The notes beneath the pieces are model-generated. The model saw nothing but the letters and a program-made list of their open reading frames with translations, was not told the DNA's origin and ran no database searches. The position numbers and the translations under genes are program-made. DNA of 64,000 bases from Coffea arabica (taxonomy: Eukaryota > Streptophyta > Magnoliopsida > Gentianales > Rubiaceae), in NCBI RefSeq assembly GCF_036785885.1, contig NC_092326.1, positions 42,680,287-42,744,286 on the forward strand. Direction: 5' to 3'. Position 1 is the stretch's first letter. Every line of letters starts with the position of its first letter. Of the stretch, positions 10,568 to 21,956 are shown piece after piece.

Positions 10568-11947
10568 GATCCGCTTAGGTGATGGCTCTGCAGCAGCAAT
10601 TTTGGACCTTAAACATCCAAATTCTGATATAGATCCAGATCCAGATTTGACTGAGGCTGCTTCAGGAGGGCAAAATTATTTTACTGAAGGTGTGCCTGAT
10701 CGAGATGTTTGGCGTAACGGTTGTGGATAGAAGCTTTTTGCAATGACTTCAAGACAGCCGAAGAAATAATGAAAAGAAGGTAGCTGCCTATATTACTAGT
10801 TTAATTCTCCATTTCTCTTTTCTTCTTGTAAGATCTTAAAATCTCTCTTGGACTAAAAAAAATTAATGGAGAACTGCTCAAGAAGTTTTTTTTTTAAAAT
10901 TCTCCTTTTGTCATCCTTACTTATGATTTGTTGGCCTTGTCCAATAGCTTCATACTTGGAATTTGCTTGCAATATTCCTGTTGGAAATTTTCTAATGTTT
11001 CAGTTTCATTTTTTATACCTTGTTCTCCTTTTCGTTGACATTAAAGTTGAATATAATTTGATAATACTTGCATTATTAGATTCGGTGGAAAGAGTCCTAG
11101 ACATAAAATGGACTATGCGCAATATCTGCTAGGCTGCTGTATGACACTAATATGAATGTTGGTCCATAATTTTATTTTTTCTCTGTATTAAACCTTCTTT
11201 GCTATCTTTGTTCACACATGTATAAGTTGTCACTATCTTTGTACAAATTTGATTCTTTGACCTTTGTTGCCTGTTAAAAACTGTTTGCTTATTATATGTT
11301 TGTCTTGGTTAATCTGAACTTTCTCATTAAAAATTTCCTTCTGTAGTGCAAACTTTTCTCTTCTTTAGCTTTAAGTAGAAGAAATTTTCATTTATAATGA
11401 CCTTATGTAATATTTGAATTTGCTGTATTCAAATCAGAAGTTTGTTGTCTGTTTTAATATAAGGATGAACATGGGCATCATGAGCATGAATCATATTTTG
11501 GCGATCAAGACATTGAAAGTCTGGTCCAGGTAAGAAACAATATTGAGTTGCATGCCCAAAGTTTTAAACGGGAAAGGCAAAAATAAGGTGAAGTAAAGCA
11601 AGGAAGTAAAAGAACAAAACAAAAATTAAATAAATAAAGGAAAAGGAAAATGTATATGTAGCATGACTCTGCACATCTATCAATGCAGTTGATATCATTT
11701 TTCTATACTAGAAACCTATGATTGAATTGTGTAGTCCTGCATAGGTGTTGATGTTGTCACCTATTATATATGTGGCATTACTGGGTTTTTTAATTATTTG
11801 CAGACAATGGAAACTTTGGTTGCATCTGTTTCACTAGAGTCTAAAAGACTTGCTTTAGAGGATAAATCTGACAAGACAAAAGATCCAAAAAGACCTGCGC
11901 TCTCAGTAGGAGGATGTAGAGTTGAAGGTTTTGTATGGGTTAAGAAG
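10568..11947 (+). pseudogene. Fragment of an unrecognised plant gene (three exon-like blocks)
   Basis: I do not recognise this gene. Three blocks look like exons. Block 10568-10689 is open and encodes an acidic stretch (DLKHPNSDIDPDPDLTEAAS). Block 11464-11529 is 66 bases, phase 0, bounded by AG and GTAAG, and encodes HGHHEHESYFGDQDIESLVQ. Block 11804-11947 is 144 bases, phase 0, bounded by CAG and GTAGG, and encodes a Lys/Glu-rich segment ending in GGCRVEGFVWVKK. The last two join in frame without a stop (70 residues). No start or stop codon can be placed with confidence and no domain is evident. It lies between two other truncated genes in the same orientation, so I treat it as a fragment; a small intact gene is not excluded. 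Confidence 0.5.
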
Positions 11948-12634
11948 GTAGGAATTACACCAATTTGAAGACAACCATACTTGGCATTTTTTCGTTTTGG
12001 TATAGCCACGGTGCTGGATTTGATTTCTGTCCAAAACCCTTTATGCTTTAATTTCAAGAAAGAAAATGAAGTTGGCAGTGTAAAACAAGTTAAGACATTT
12101 GAGCCACTTGCATAAATGTAAATTTTGCTTGTTGACTTTTTCTTCATTGAAGATTAGCAGCAATGTCGTAGAATTTCCACTTGCTGTTTAGTTTTTCTGT
12201 AGTCACCATGTTAAAAAATGATTGCTATATCTTTGTTCACACACGTATAAGTTGTCACTATCTTTGTCCAAATTTGCTTTCCCTCCCCCCTCCTGAAAGT
12301 TTCACTGTAGTAAGGTGATCTTTTAATTGCAAAGTGTCTTTAATCGGTAAGTATTTGCTTATCCATTTTTCCTATCTAATCTTATCTGGTCATTTGGTGG
12401 CAAGTGGGTTGTAAATTCCTTGGATTTTAACAAAAACTATGATGCAAGTGTGTTTGAAACAACCATAAGGTTGTTTTATAAGGTTTAATGTTTCGTGTGT
12501 TTTAGGTTTGTGTTTTCATCTTTTCCTTTGTATAAGTTTTAACATCTGAAATTCTTGTCAACTTTTTAAATGGAGGTAGACAAGATATTCATATAACTGG
12601 TGGTTACTTATGAATTTTTCATAACAAAATCCAG

Positions 12635-14628
12635 AGTGGTAGGAGGACTTCTCAGTGCATATAATCTGTCTGGGGATAAGGTTTTCCTTGAAAAGGCTCA
12701 GGATATTGCGGATAGGCTACTGCCTACATAGGACACACCTTCTGGCATTCCTTATAACGTTATTAGCTTGGCTCATGGGAATCCGCATAATCCCAGATCG
12801 ACTGGTGTAAGTTGATACATATGTTAATTTGTTTTCTGTTTCATGAAACATTTAGACTCAAGTTCATTGTCCAACTGTGACTTTTGCTATACTTTTAAGC
12901 AAAACAAAATTGTTGTGGGCCCTTTCAAGACTCAGTTGCACGATATAATAATAGCAATACCTGCCACAATAATTATCTAAATATTCCCTGATTCTTCACA
13001 ATTATATAATGGCAATTGAGCTTTACATTGCTCTTATTAATCCTGGCTTTCTTTACATTGAAATCATGTATCTCCCAATCAACTTCTGTATTTCTACTTC
13101 TCTGCATGAACTACTTGCATTGTCTCTGCTCATTGTCATGTCTATGCCTTGAGTATACATATGTATGACAAATTGTGTAAAACTTTACCTTTTCTCAGGT
13201 TGATAGTATTTTAGCTGATTCTGGTACAGAGCAGCTAGAGTTTATTACTCTTTCTCAAAGGATTGGAAACCCAAAGTATCGGCAGAAGGTATCCAAAAAC
13301 TAGCTCCTTACACTTTCAAGTAATTCGCTCACTCATTCCCCCTTTTCCTTCTTCTGTGCGTCTGAGAGAGACAAAAGAGATGAACATTTTATGAAAGTTT
13401 TAATAGTCAAAGTGTATATTAAGATTTTATAGTGCTCGAACAAGAGAGAATTTTGGCTGAGTTAGATAAGGATAGACCTTTTTTTTCCCAATAAGTTTCT
13501 GACAGACAGCTGATGATTCATATCCATTACTTTCAGGTGGAGAATGTTATTTTATTTCTTAGAAGGACCTTTCCTACTGATGGTTTGCTTCCCATCTATG
13601 TTAATCCCCATAGGGGCACAACATCCTATTCTACCATCACTTCTGGGGCTATGGGGGACAGATACAATCTATTCAATATGTTTACATTCCTTAGCAGTAC
13701 TTGCTTTGTAATTATCTCATAATCTATAGATAGCATTTGTTTTTCATTTAGGTCCCTTCAAAATTATCCTCCTGTATATCTCATTTCCATGGCTTTGAAA
13801 ATATACTTTTTTCTTTTCTTTACTTTGTATTTTTTGTAATTTGAATAATGGTAAAAGCTCTTCTTTTGGCAACTTTTATGAATATTTACTCAAGGTGTGG
13901 ATACAAGGAAACAAAACTGCTTCTGTAAATCATTACAGGTAAACATTGGCATTTCTTTCCTTAGATATATCGATCTTTTCCCAAAAGGCATACTTTCTGC
14001 AAAGCATTCACATTTCTATTTTAATGTTTGTGTGTGTGTGTGTGTGTGTATGTATGTCTATATATATATAGACTTGTATCAAAGTGTGTCAGCTATCCTG
14101 AGAAAATATAGGTAAAAGAAAAGTCACGTATATGGGATTAGAAAAATGTATTATGAGCTCAAAGCGAGAGACTAATGACATTGAAGTTTAATGTACATAT
14201 TGCTTATTGCATTGTTGTTGAGCATGGAGTAGATTTCTTTACTTTGCTGTCTTAAGTTCTTTTTCACACTTTGAGATAAACTTAGAATATCCTGGAGAAG
14301 TAACTCTTCTCATGAATCTGCAAGCAGAAAAATGTGGGAGACATCAATGAAAGGTCTTTCAAGCTTGGTTAAGAGAACTACCCCTTCATCCTTTGCATAT
14401 ATCTGTGAAAAGATTGGAAATTCCCTAACTGACAAGGTGACGTGTGAACTTGCAAGATTAAATATCCTAATTGTTTTGTGGAGGAGTAATTATTAATTTA
14501 TAGTATTTGTCTTTCAAAATTATATGCAGATGGATGATTTAGCATGTTTTGCTCCGGGAATGTTAGTTCTAGGTTCTTCTGGTTATGCTTCTGATGAGTC
14601 TCAAAAGTTCCTGTCACTGGCTGAAGAG
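12635..14628 (+). pseudogene. Class I alpha-1,2-mannosidase (MNS1-like, GH47) pseudogene fragment
   Basis: Exon-like blocks match the middle of plant Golgi alpha-mannosidase I: 12635-12806 ([20 protein letters not shown]), 13199-13288 ([14 protein letters not shown]), 13537-~13650 (TDGLLPIYVNP), ~13870-13930 (FYEYLLKVWIQGNKT), 14328-14436 ([14 protein letters not shown]) and 14530-14628 ([20 protein letters not shown]). The intact enzyme trims mannose from N-glycans (family knowledge). Here the N-terminal half with its membrane anchor and the C-terminal catalytic part are both missing. A TAG at 12729-12731 replaces the conserved Trp of LLPxWDTPSG, and the junction around 13650-13870 lacks normal splice sites. 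Introns are kept, so this is copied genomic DNA. It is clearly non-functional. Confidence 0.9.
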
Positions 14629-15070
14629 GTGAATACAGTCTTTAAGAGATTCATAATTTCACGTTCTGTATAGGCCCCCTCAAACAGTTGTCATCGTGAA
14701 ACTTTGATATAGTGTTGAATGGATGCTTAAGATTGTAGTCTATTAGACCACATTATAGGCTTGTTTAATTCCAATTGTGTTTGCTATTATAGGCCACAAA
14801 AGTTTCTCAATCAGTAAATAACCAACTCGTGGGATGCTCTTTCTTTTCTTGCTCTGTATTATATACTACATTGGTTCCATTTTTGCACCAGAAATGGTTT
14901 TGCAAAAAATGCAAGTTGACGGTTGCCATTGACTAGACGCTTTGTGAGAAACGGCCAAAAAGTATCAACAAAACTTAACTTGTGGAATAACTATGCTAAA
15001 AAATATACTTTTCTAAATAAATTGTTATTTTTATTACTTCAAAACTGGACAGGGCATTTTATATTTCTAT
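14629..15070. other. Non-coding sequence after the mannosidase fragment
   Basis: The next mannosidase exons are not present. No gene is recognised; the stretch leads to the Helitron 3' end. Confidence 0.5.
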
Positions 15071-15097
15071 CGCGCGAAGCGCGTTCATGCCTCCTAG
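15071..15097 (+). mobile_element. Helitron 3' terminus (5' end not identified)
   Basis: A perfect hairpin CGCGC-GAA-GCGCG (15071-15083) is followed by ten bases and CTAG (15094-15097), then T. This is the textbook 3' end of a plus-strand Helitron. The last bases (ATGCCTCCTAG) resemble those of the Helitron at 5680 (ATGCCTCTAG). The matching 5' end could not be found; if the element reaches past the three gene fragments upstream, all of them would be captured cargo in sense orientation. Confidence 0.75.
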
Positions 15098-15239
15098 TTG
15101 TAATATCTGTCGGGAGTTATTTTCTTCCCTCCAATTTTATTTGCAACGATAGTTTCTAGTGACAGAATATCTGGAAACATGGACCCCCTTTTCGTAAAGC
15201 TTTTCATTTCTTTTTCTTCTTCTTTAGTTTGCTGGAGGT

Positions 15240-15649
15240 TAGGGCTGCAAACGAGCTGAACCGAGTTGAGCTCTGGCCTTATCGAGTCGAGTCTTGACTT
15301 AATTTCATCGAATTCGAACTCGAGCTCGAGCTCGACGAGCTGGTAATTTTCAAGCTCGAGCTCGAAAAAAATAAAAAATAATTATTTTATTTTTAAAAAA
15401 ATAAATAAAATAATATTTTTTCTTAATAAATAATAAAATATTAAGAATATTTATGTAATTTTACTATTAAAAATAAATAAATAAATATATATACTCGAGC
15501 TCGCGAGCCGGCTCGTGAGCTAACGAGTTTAATGTTTTGAGTTCGAGCTTGACTCTGGCTCGACCAGCTCGAGCTCAAGTCGATCGAGCGGCTCGATTCA
15601 AGCTCGACTCGAGCTGCTCGCGAGCGGCTCGATTCGTTTGCATCCCTAA
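15240..15649. mobile_element. Non-autonomous hAT element with 8-bp target duplication
   Basis: The ends are TAGGGCTGCAAACGA and, inverted, TTAGGGATGCAAACGA, flanked by CTGGAGGT at 15232-15239 and 15650-15657. An 8-bp duplication and TAGGG ends indicate the hAT superfamily. The 410 bp interior is built of many GAGCTCGA-type palindromic words around an AT-rich core, giving strong foldback potential. No transposase is present. Confidence 0.88.
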
Positions 15650-15657
15650 CTGGAGGT

Positions 15658-17463
15658 TTCAATATTCCGAATACAAAGCTGGAAGACGATAGATTCAGCA
15701 AGAGAGAGAGATGTGAATATGAATGTGAATGGTGCATGATATATGACAGCGAGGAATGTACATGGCTGGTATTATTAATAAGAATAATGTAAACCTTCAA
15801 AGCATTTTGCAGACTTGTTGGTATCTTGAGCATTGTAGAGGGAAAACCTGTGTGCTGCAGCAAATGAATATGGTTAAGAGACTGTAGTGTTCTGTTCTGA
15901 ATTCTTGATCTAGTTTTTGTTTTGTTCGTTAAAAGGAAGGTGAAGAATGGTTTTTTTTTTTAATAAAAATTTTTAATCATTATGACAGTTTAAGTGTACA
16001 AGTCAATGGAAGGAAGCAAAAGAGAACAAATAGTAATTGTCTAATGTAGCAGTGTTTGTCAAGTAATCAAAGAAGGTCCTAAAGTCGCAGTCCGGTGCAC
16101 GGTTTCACCGAGGCTTGAGAGGAAAAGGAGTCTCATATTGCATTCCTAAGAAATGACAAATTGACAGGGGAGTATCATTCTCATTCATAGTAAGTAGCTT
16201 CTTTTTTTTTTTTTTTTCTTTTTCAGGGCAACAATAATAATTATATAATTTATTTTATCTTAATTTATAGGAGAAGGAAAATCTAAAGAGACTTGTATTA
16301 AGAACTAAGAGATGTAATAGATCAAAAAAGTGATTGAACACTACTTTTAAATTTTTTTCTCTGCAGTGAAATTTGAACCTCCACTTGCAGCCACTGAACC
16401 ATGCTCAAGCTCAGATGAGAGGAGAAATGGTGTCGAGAATAATAATAGAAGCCTTCGACAGGAAACAATCAAAAATAATTCGCCAGATGGAATCAGAATT
16501 CTGGCTGGCATATTCCTCAGCATCCCCCTTTCTGTCAGGCTGCTTGGTGGAAATTCTTGGGTTCGCTTCCTCTCTCCCTCTCTCTCTCGATACAACTAAA
16601 ATCAAAACATGTTTTTAGCCGTACGAAAAATGAAACAAATGTTACCATCTGGTTGGTTCCCAGAACGGCTGATTTTTTAAGAACCAGGAAAGAAAAAAAA
16701 AAGGGCGGCTTTTCCATTTCATGTAAGCTAGCGACTAGCGAGGAATATCTAATGAGCATATTACGAGTTGTTGTAGCAACCAAATAATGCAGGCGAGAAT
16801 TTTCAAGAATGTTATTCGCTCCGATCTCCAAGGATATCTATCTACCTTTCAATCATGTTTAACCCTATTGATCCTCCTTTTTCCTTTTTTTTTTTTTAAA
16901 AAAAAAGCATCATGTTCAACCCTTTTTAATTAAAAGTTCATATCAAAACTTGTTTTGTTATTTCAAAAATCATAAGCGGAATTGGTTCAAGTTGAATTTG
17001 GAATCAAAATTGGCAAGTCGGGCTCATCTCAACTGTATTTAAGATAACATATTTTATTTGAACTGTTTTAAAAGCTAATAAGGTGAAAATGCTACTAATC
17101 AATTGATTTCAGGTATCCTGTTCCTAGTCCCTACTCCTTAGCTTTAGTACTAATCAGTGTGACGGGTCGTCCCATAAATAAATAAAACAAAATAAAATAA
17201 AATAAAAAATGCCTATAAATTACACCCCCCTGCTACTACTATTAGCAAAATAGTTGGAGGCTGGCTGCCCTGTTTCAATTCCATCTCCCCCATGCAACGA
17301 AGCATCGGCAGTCCTTGTTTTGGTATCAGCCAAATTACGAGTACCGGTAGGATCTAAAAGCGTCCAACCGTCCATCATCCCCAACCCGCTACACCCCCAC
17401 CCACTCCATTTCTGTTCACGTCTGCGTCGCCCTCTTTTTCCCATTTTCCCCCAGGAGAGAAGA
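15658..17463. other. Intergenic region upstream of the inositol phosphatase gene
   Basis: No gene is supported. Open frames at 16347-16831 overlap on both strands in a simple CT/GA-rich stretch and look random. The promoter of the phosphatase gene should lie in the last few hundred bases; I see no certain core element. Confidence 0.5.
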
Positions 17464-20400
17464 ATGGCCCAAAATGGTTGGACCCCAATTAATGTTTTCA
17501 CATGTAGAATTTCTTTTCCTCTTTTTTTGCATGTATCTGTTATTTGATTGTGAAGGAAATTGTACCGTCGCTGTTTGTAACATGTTTCTTGGGACTGAAA
17601 ATTCGTTTCTTGATTGAAATCAGTGGAGGAATTCCTGTCCGTTGCAGTGGATGCAGCAAAGAAAGCTGGAGAGGTTGAATACTCTCACACTCATTCAACC
17701 AATTTTCTTCTTTTCAAGTTTAACGCTTTCTCCATTGTTGCTTTTCCCTTGAGTTGCTTGATTGATTTCCTAAGCTCCCCCACCCCCTTCAATTTGTTTG
17801 ATAGGCTTTTATTGTATGGTTTTTTCGCCTTCAACATCTTCAAAAAGGTTGTCATTTTGGGTTTACTTTACTTTTCATTTTTCTCTTTCATCTTAACAGT
17901 TAATTCGTAATGGGTTCTATCAGACCAAGCATGTGGAGCATAAAAGCCAGGTGTGGTGAACTTTTATTGTTTCCCCTTCGAAGTTCATTGAGCTCTGTTC
18001 TGCTGGTGTTCACCTTTTTGTCTTTGACGTTCGCATGAAAGGCCAAAACTTTTGAGATCATGTCTTCGAGTCTGGGGAATTTTTCGATTTTGCTTTTGTT
18101 GCTGATACTTTCAAATTTGACCAATTGCCGTTAATTGTGACTAATGTGATTTTACTTGATTAACGGTGGGTGGAAAGATTGATTTTTTTGGGGGGGGGGG
18201 GGGGGGGGGGGTTAGTTTCCGCTACATTCAAATTCATTGGTAGTTTCCGCCAATGGGAGTTGGGTACGGTATAAGGGAAAATTTGTTCAATGACGACAAA
18301 ACAAAGATTTTCAGGATTTTGGAATGCTTATATATGTAGTTTCTTGATGCCCACATGAAGGCAAGATGTTCAATGCTTGCTACAATGGGGCGTGGAGGTT
18401 CAAAATTCTAAGAGCAAGGACCATTTTTAGTTGTTTACAATTGCATGTGATATGTGGTGCGGTTTTTTTTTTTCCCTGCACTTTTCCTATACATTTCTTT
18501 GAGGACTAATTTTCTATACACTGATAGTATATACACTTTCATCATTAGATATATAACACATAATCCGAATTTGAATTTGAAATCCAAATTTTGCATGTGT
18601 CATACATACAACTATAATAGTGTATACAGTTTACTCTCTTTTTAAAGGCTCAATGACAATTGGTTATTGTTTACCTTCCACGCTATCATCCCTGCAATGA
18701 AGGTGGATTTGGTCACCGAAACTGACAAAGCATGTGAAGATCTCATATTCAATCACCTTAAGCAACATTTTCCAAGCCACAAGGTAAACTGTCATTATTC
18801 TGTATGCCTTGTTTTGGGCTGGGCAGTGTAGTTTGAATTGTGCTTGATGAGGATGTGTTTTTTTTTAATGACATTTGCACTAATATTTGTTCTAATAATC
18901 TGCTCCTGCTAGTTCATTGGAGAAGAAACTACTGCTGCTTGTGGTGTCACAGAGCTAACTGATGAACCAACTTGGATTGTTGATCCCCTCGATGGAACAA
19001 CAAACTTTGTGCATGGGTAAAAATTTGGCCTTGCCAATAAGCATAGCTATTGAGACAGACTTTCTGATATATGGCAAGTTACTAAAGCAATTTACTTTGA
19101 TAATATGGTGACTCGTAGGTTCCCTTTTGTGTGCGTTTCTATTGGTCTTACACTTGGAAAGGTTCCAACAGTTGGTGTTGTCTACAATCCCATTATAGAT
19201 GAGGTGAGACACTGTTTTTTATTACGAAAAACCTACTCGTTTTGGTATTTGAACTATCAATGTTAGAGAAAATGTACATGTGTAGAAAGCTAAGAAATAA
19301 AGCCAGAGGGATCTGTCTTAAATAATTGAAATGTTTCATGAGTAATTTCTGTAGTGTCTGCCTGAGTCCATCTTGCAAACCTGTTAAGCACGATGCTTCT
19401 GTTTTCTTGTTCCCTTCATGCTATTGGGGTTCCTTTATCCAGTGGATAGTGGGTTTCCAAAATTATGCTCATCATGCTCACAAATAGCAAATCCAATAGA
19501 TGTATAGCAACAAATGCTGATTGAGTTGTGGCACCAAAAAATAATAATAAATAAAAAAAAAATTGCTGGTTGAGTTGAGAAAACTCTTTCTTCTACTTTG
19601 CAGCTTTTCACTGGGATAGAGGGGAAAGGAGCTTTTCTGAATGGAAAACCAATAAAAGGTAAGTTTAGTTCTGCAATTAGTGTGCTATATTTTGATGCTA
19701 TTCAAACTTGAAACCTCTCAGTAACTTCTTTTGTTCATATGCAGTGTCTTCTCAGTCTGAACTCGTGAAGTCTCCTCTTGCTACAGGGGTAGGTATTCAG
19801 CTATACGTAGCTAAACACATACTGGTATCTTTTTCATGGAACCATTGGGTAACTCTTCATCCATCAGCTGTAGCACATTTTAAGAATGTATGCTGGTTAC
19901 AACATTGAGGCCTTCCCTCATTTTATGCTTGTGAACACCACCAGCTTTCTTCAGCAACATGAACGTATCATAAGCATGCAGAAATAGAACATTGAATGAA
20001 GTTTTTGGTAATAATTTAAGTTCTTGTAGACCATGGACATTTTTTCAGCAACAGATTATGTTTTTGATGAGCCTTGTCTATTTCTTTTACCCTTTTAAAA
20101 TTTGCATTAAGCATTCTTGTTTGAATAACTAGCTCGAAAAAGCGCTATAGCTTTGCCCTTTGGGAACATTGAGACATTGGTTCTGATCCAGCAGCATCAG
20201 ATTGTGGATGACTTCATTTGATCCTTCTTCACTCTCTCTCTCATGTGTGAATTCTATGAGATAGTACAAACTAGCATAAAGTTTATTCATCTTAAATTGT
20301 GGATGTTTAGTTTGCTTCCAGCTACTGAATGAATGATTCCTGGAAGCAGGCTGGGACAAAGCGTGATAAACTAACTGTGGACACCTGTACCAACAAAATT

Positions 20401-20982
20401 AACAGTTTACTGTTCAAGGTAAAATAAATCCTTGCAATGGGATCAGGAGTTTAAATATAGTTTTTAAATTGCATAATTAATATTACTTGTTTCTCAATAC
20501 ATCAGGTGAGGTCTCTTCGGATGAGTGGCTCCTGTGCTTTAAATCTCTGTGGTATTGCATGTGGAAGGCTTGATCTCTTTTATGAACTTGGATATGGAGG
20601 CCCTTGGGATGTGGCAGGTGGTGCTCTCATTGTTAAAGAAGCTGGAGGCGTTCTGTTTGATCCGTAAGTCCTCCGAACTTCTGACATCTTCCTGGTCTAT
20701 TAAAAGAATTGGATCTGCATGCTGTTCATCCAGTGGTTCTGGAGTTCAGAATGTCGTTCCAAAATGAAACATGCCAAGTCTCTAAATGTCGCATCTGTAG
20801 ATATAGCACTGAATTTTATAATTGCTTTAACTTATATATATGATAAGAGGATATTTATGAGTATTGCATGTTGCTTTTGCCGCAGGTCTGGTGCTGATTT
20901 TGATATCACCTCGCAAAGAATAGCAGCTTCAAATCCTCTTCTCAAGGATGCCTTCATTGAGGCATTGCAGCAATCCAAATGA
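17464..20982 (+). CDS. VTC4: Inositol monophosphatase / L-galactose-1-phosphate phosphatase (VTC4-type)
   Basis: Eleven exons with GT-AG introns (17464-17476, 17624-17673, 17900-17950, 18703-18783, 18913-19016, 19119-19203, 19604-19658, 19745-19788, 20350-20418, 20506-20663, 20886-20982) give an uninterrupted 268-residue protein; Arabidopsis VTC4 has about 271. Metal and substrate motifs are complete: GEE (Glu69, Glu70), [12 protein letters not shown] (Asp89, Asp92) and GGPWDVAGG (Asp219). The enzyme removes phosphate from myo-inositol 1-phosphate and, in plants, L-galactose 1-phosphate, so it serves both inositol and ascorbate synthesis (family knowledge). The protein has no transit peptide, which suggests the cytosol. 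The start codon sits in a 13-base first exon; MAQN then continues with [17 protein letters not shown], matching the family N-terminus. Residue 222 is Gly where Arabidopsis has Ala (WDIAAG). The intron at 17951-18702 holds a 22-base poly-G run and a small MITE. Confidence 0.96.
18190..18211. repeat. Poly-G tract, 22 bases, in intron 3 of the phosphatase gene
   Basis: An uninterrupted G run directly after seven T. See also 28122-28154, 36976-36992 and 45048-45062. It could form stacked G structures or reflect a sequencing artefact. Confidence 0.9.
18509..18642. mobile_element. Small MITE-like repeat, related to 49388-49535
   Basis: The left part (TTTCTATACACTGATAGTATA) and the right part (AGTGTATACAGTTTACTCT) are inverted relative to each other. 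The middle (TTTGAAATCCAAATTTTGCA, then TGTGTCATACAT) is shared with the copy at 49388-49535. It lies in intron 3 of the phosphatase gene. The exact ends are uncertain. Confidence 0.6.
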
Positions 20983-21583
20983 GAGAAACGTGGTAACTCA
21001 GAGAGCTACCACAACAGTTCCGTAACAGTCACCTTCTTATATATTATGAAGAATTACAGATTATTCATCTATTCAGTTCACGTCAAAGGCTTTAGAGGCA
21101 CTCTAATTAGCTGGAAAATGGCCTAGTCAGTTTTACTGAGTTGCAAAATATTAGCTGCACCAAATGCGCTGTAGTGTCCAATTGATATGACTACCTTAGT
21201 TCCAAGTTCACCCTACATTGGATGGAGCTCCTAAAAATGCTTTTTCTTGATATCTGAAGCTTATGGCTCTTAAGAAATTGCTAGTTCTATGTTTGAGTAT
21301 TTTCTGCCTCTCCTCTCTGCGCTTTGCTGTTTTTATAGCCATGCCGCGGAATGTGCATCTTTGCGCTACTGTAGTTTGTTTCTTGGAAACTCTTGTGGGC
21401 ATTTTTTTTTTCCAAGAAAACGTAAGATACTTGATTTTAGCATTGGTTGCATAATTAGGGCAAAGTAATCAACATAAAAAGTTAGCTTTTTTTCATGGAT
21501 GGTTGAGAATATGATAATTAAATTATTGATATCAGCACATGTTGCAGGAAGTGGACGAATTGACTGGGACAAATAAAGTATTT
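20983..21583. other. 3' flank of the phosphatase gene
   Basis: Probable 3' UTR and intergenic DNA before the second duplicated segment. No further gene is recognised. Confidence 0.5.
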
Positions 21584-21956
21584 GCTGTCTGTCTGTCAAT
21601 ATTTCTAGGTCTCTGCAAATAATGATGTGTGTCATCATACACCAATTGCTTTTTCTACAGAGTACAGACACCTATTGATCAGAAATAAGACTATGGAAAA
21701 AAGACACATATAGATAAGAGATTTTAATCATGGGAAAAAAAAATAATAAATCCGCAGATGCCATTCAAGAAACAATAGTACCTACATATCGGCGTGGAGT
21801 TCTAAAATTCTACTACTACTAAATCATAAACTCATCTTAAAACCTCTGCCGTCGAGTTGGAAAATATACATGCGGGTGCATAAATAGGTACGACCGAAAA
21901 GGAAAACACTAAATGAAAAGAGTTGTATAGGGAGGAATAAATCTCAAGTTGGTAAA

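Noticed and set aside
16347-16831. Overlapping frames on both strands around 16.4-16.8 kb
   Set aside because: They are short, mutually overlapping and in simple sequence, with no splice or domain support.
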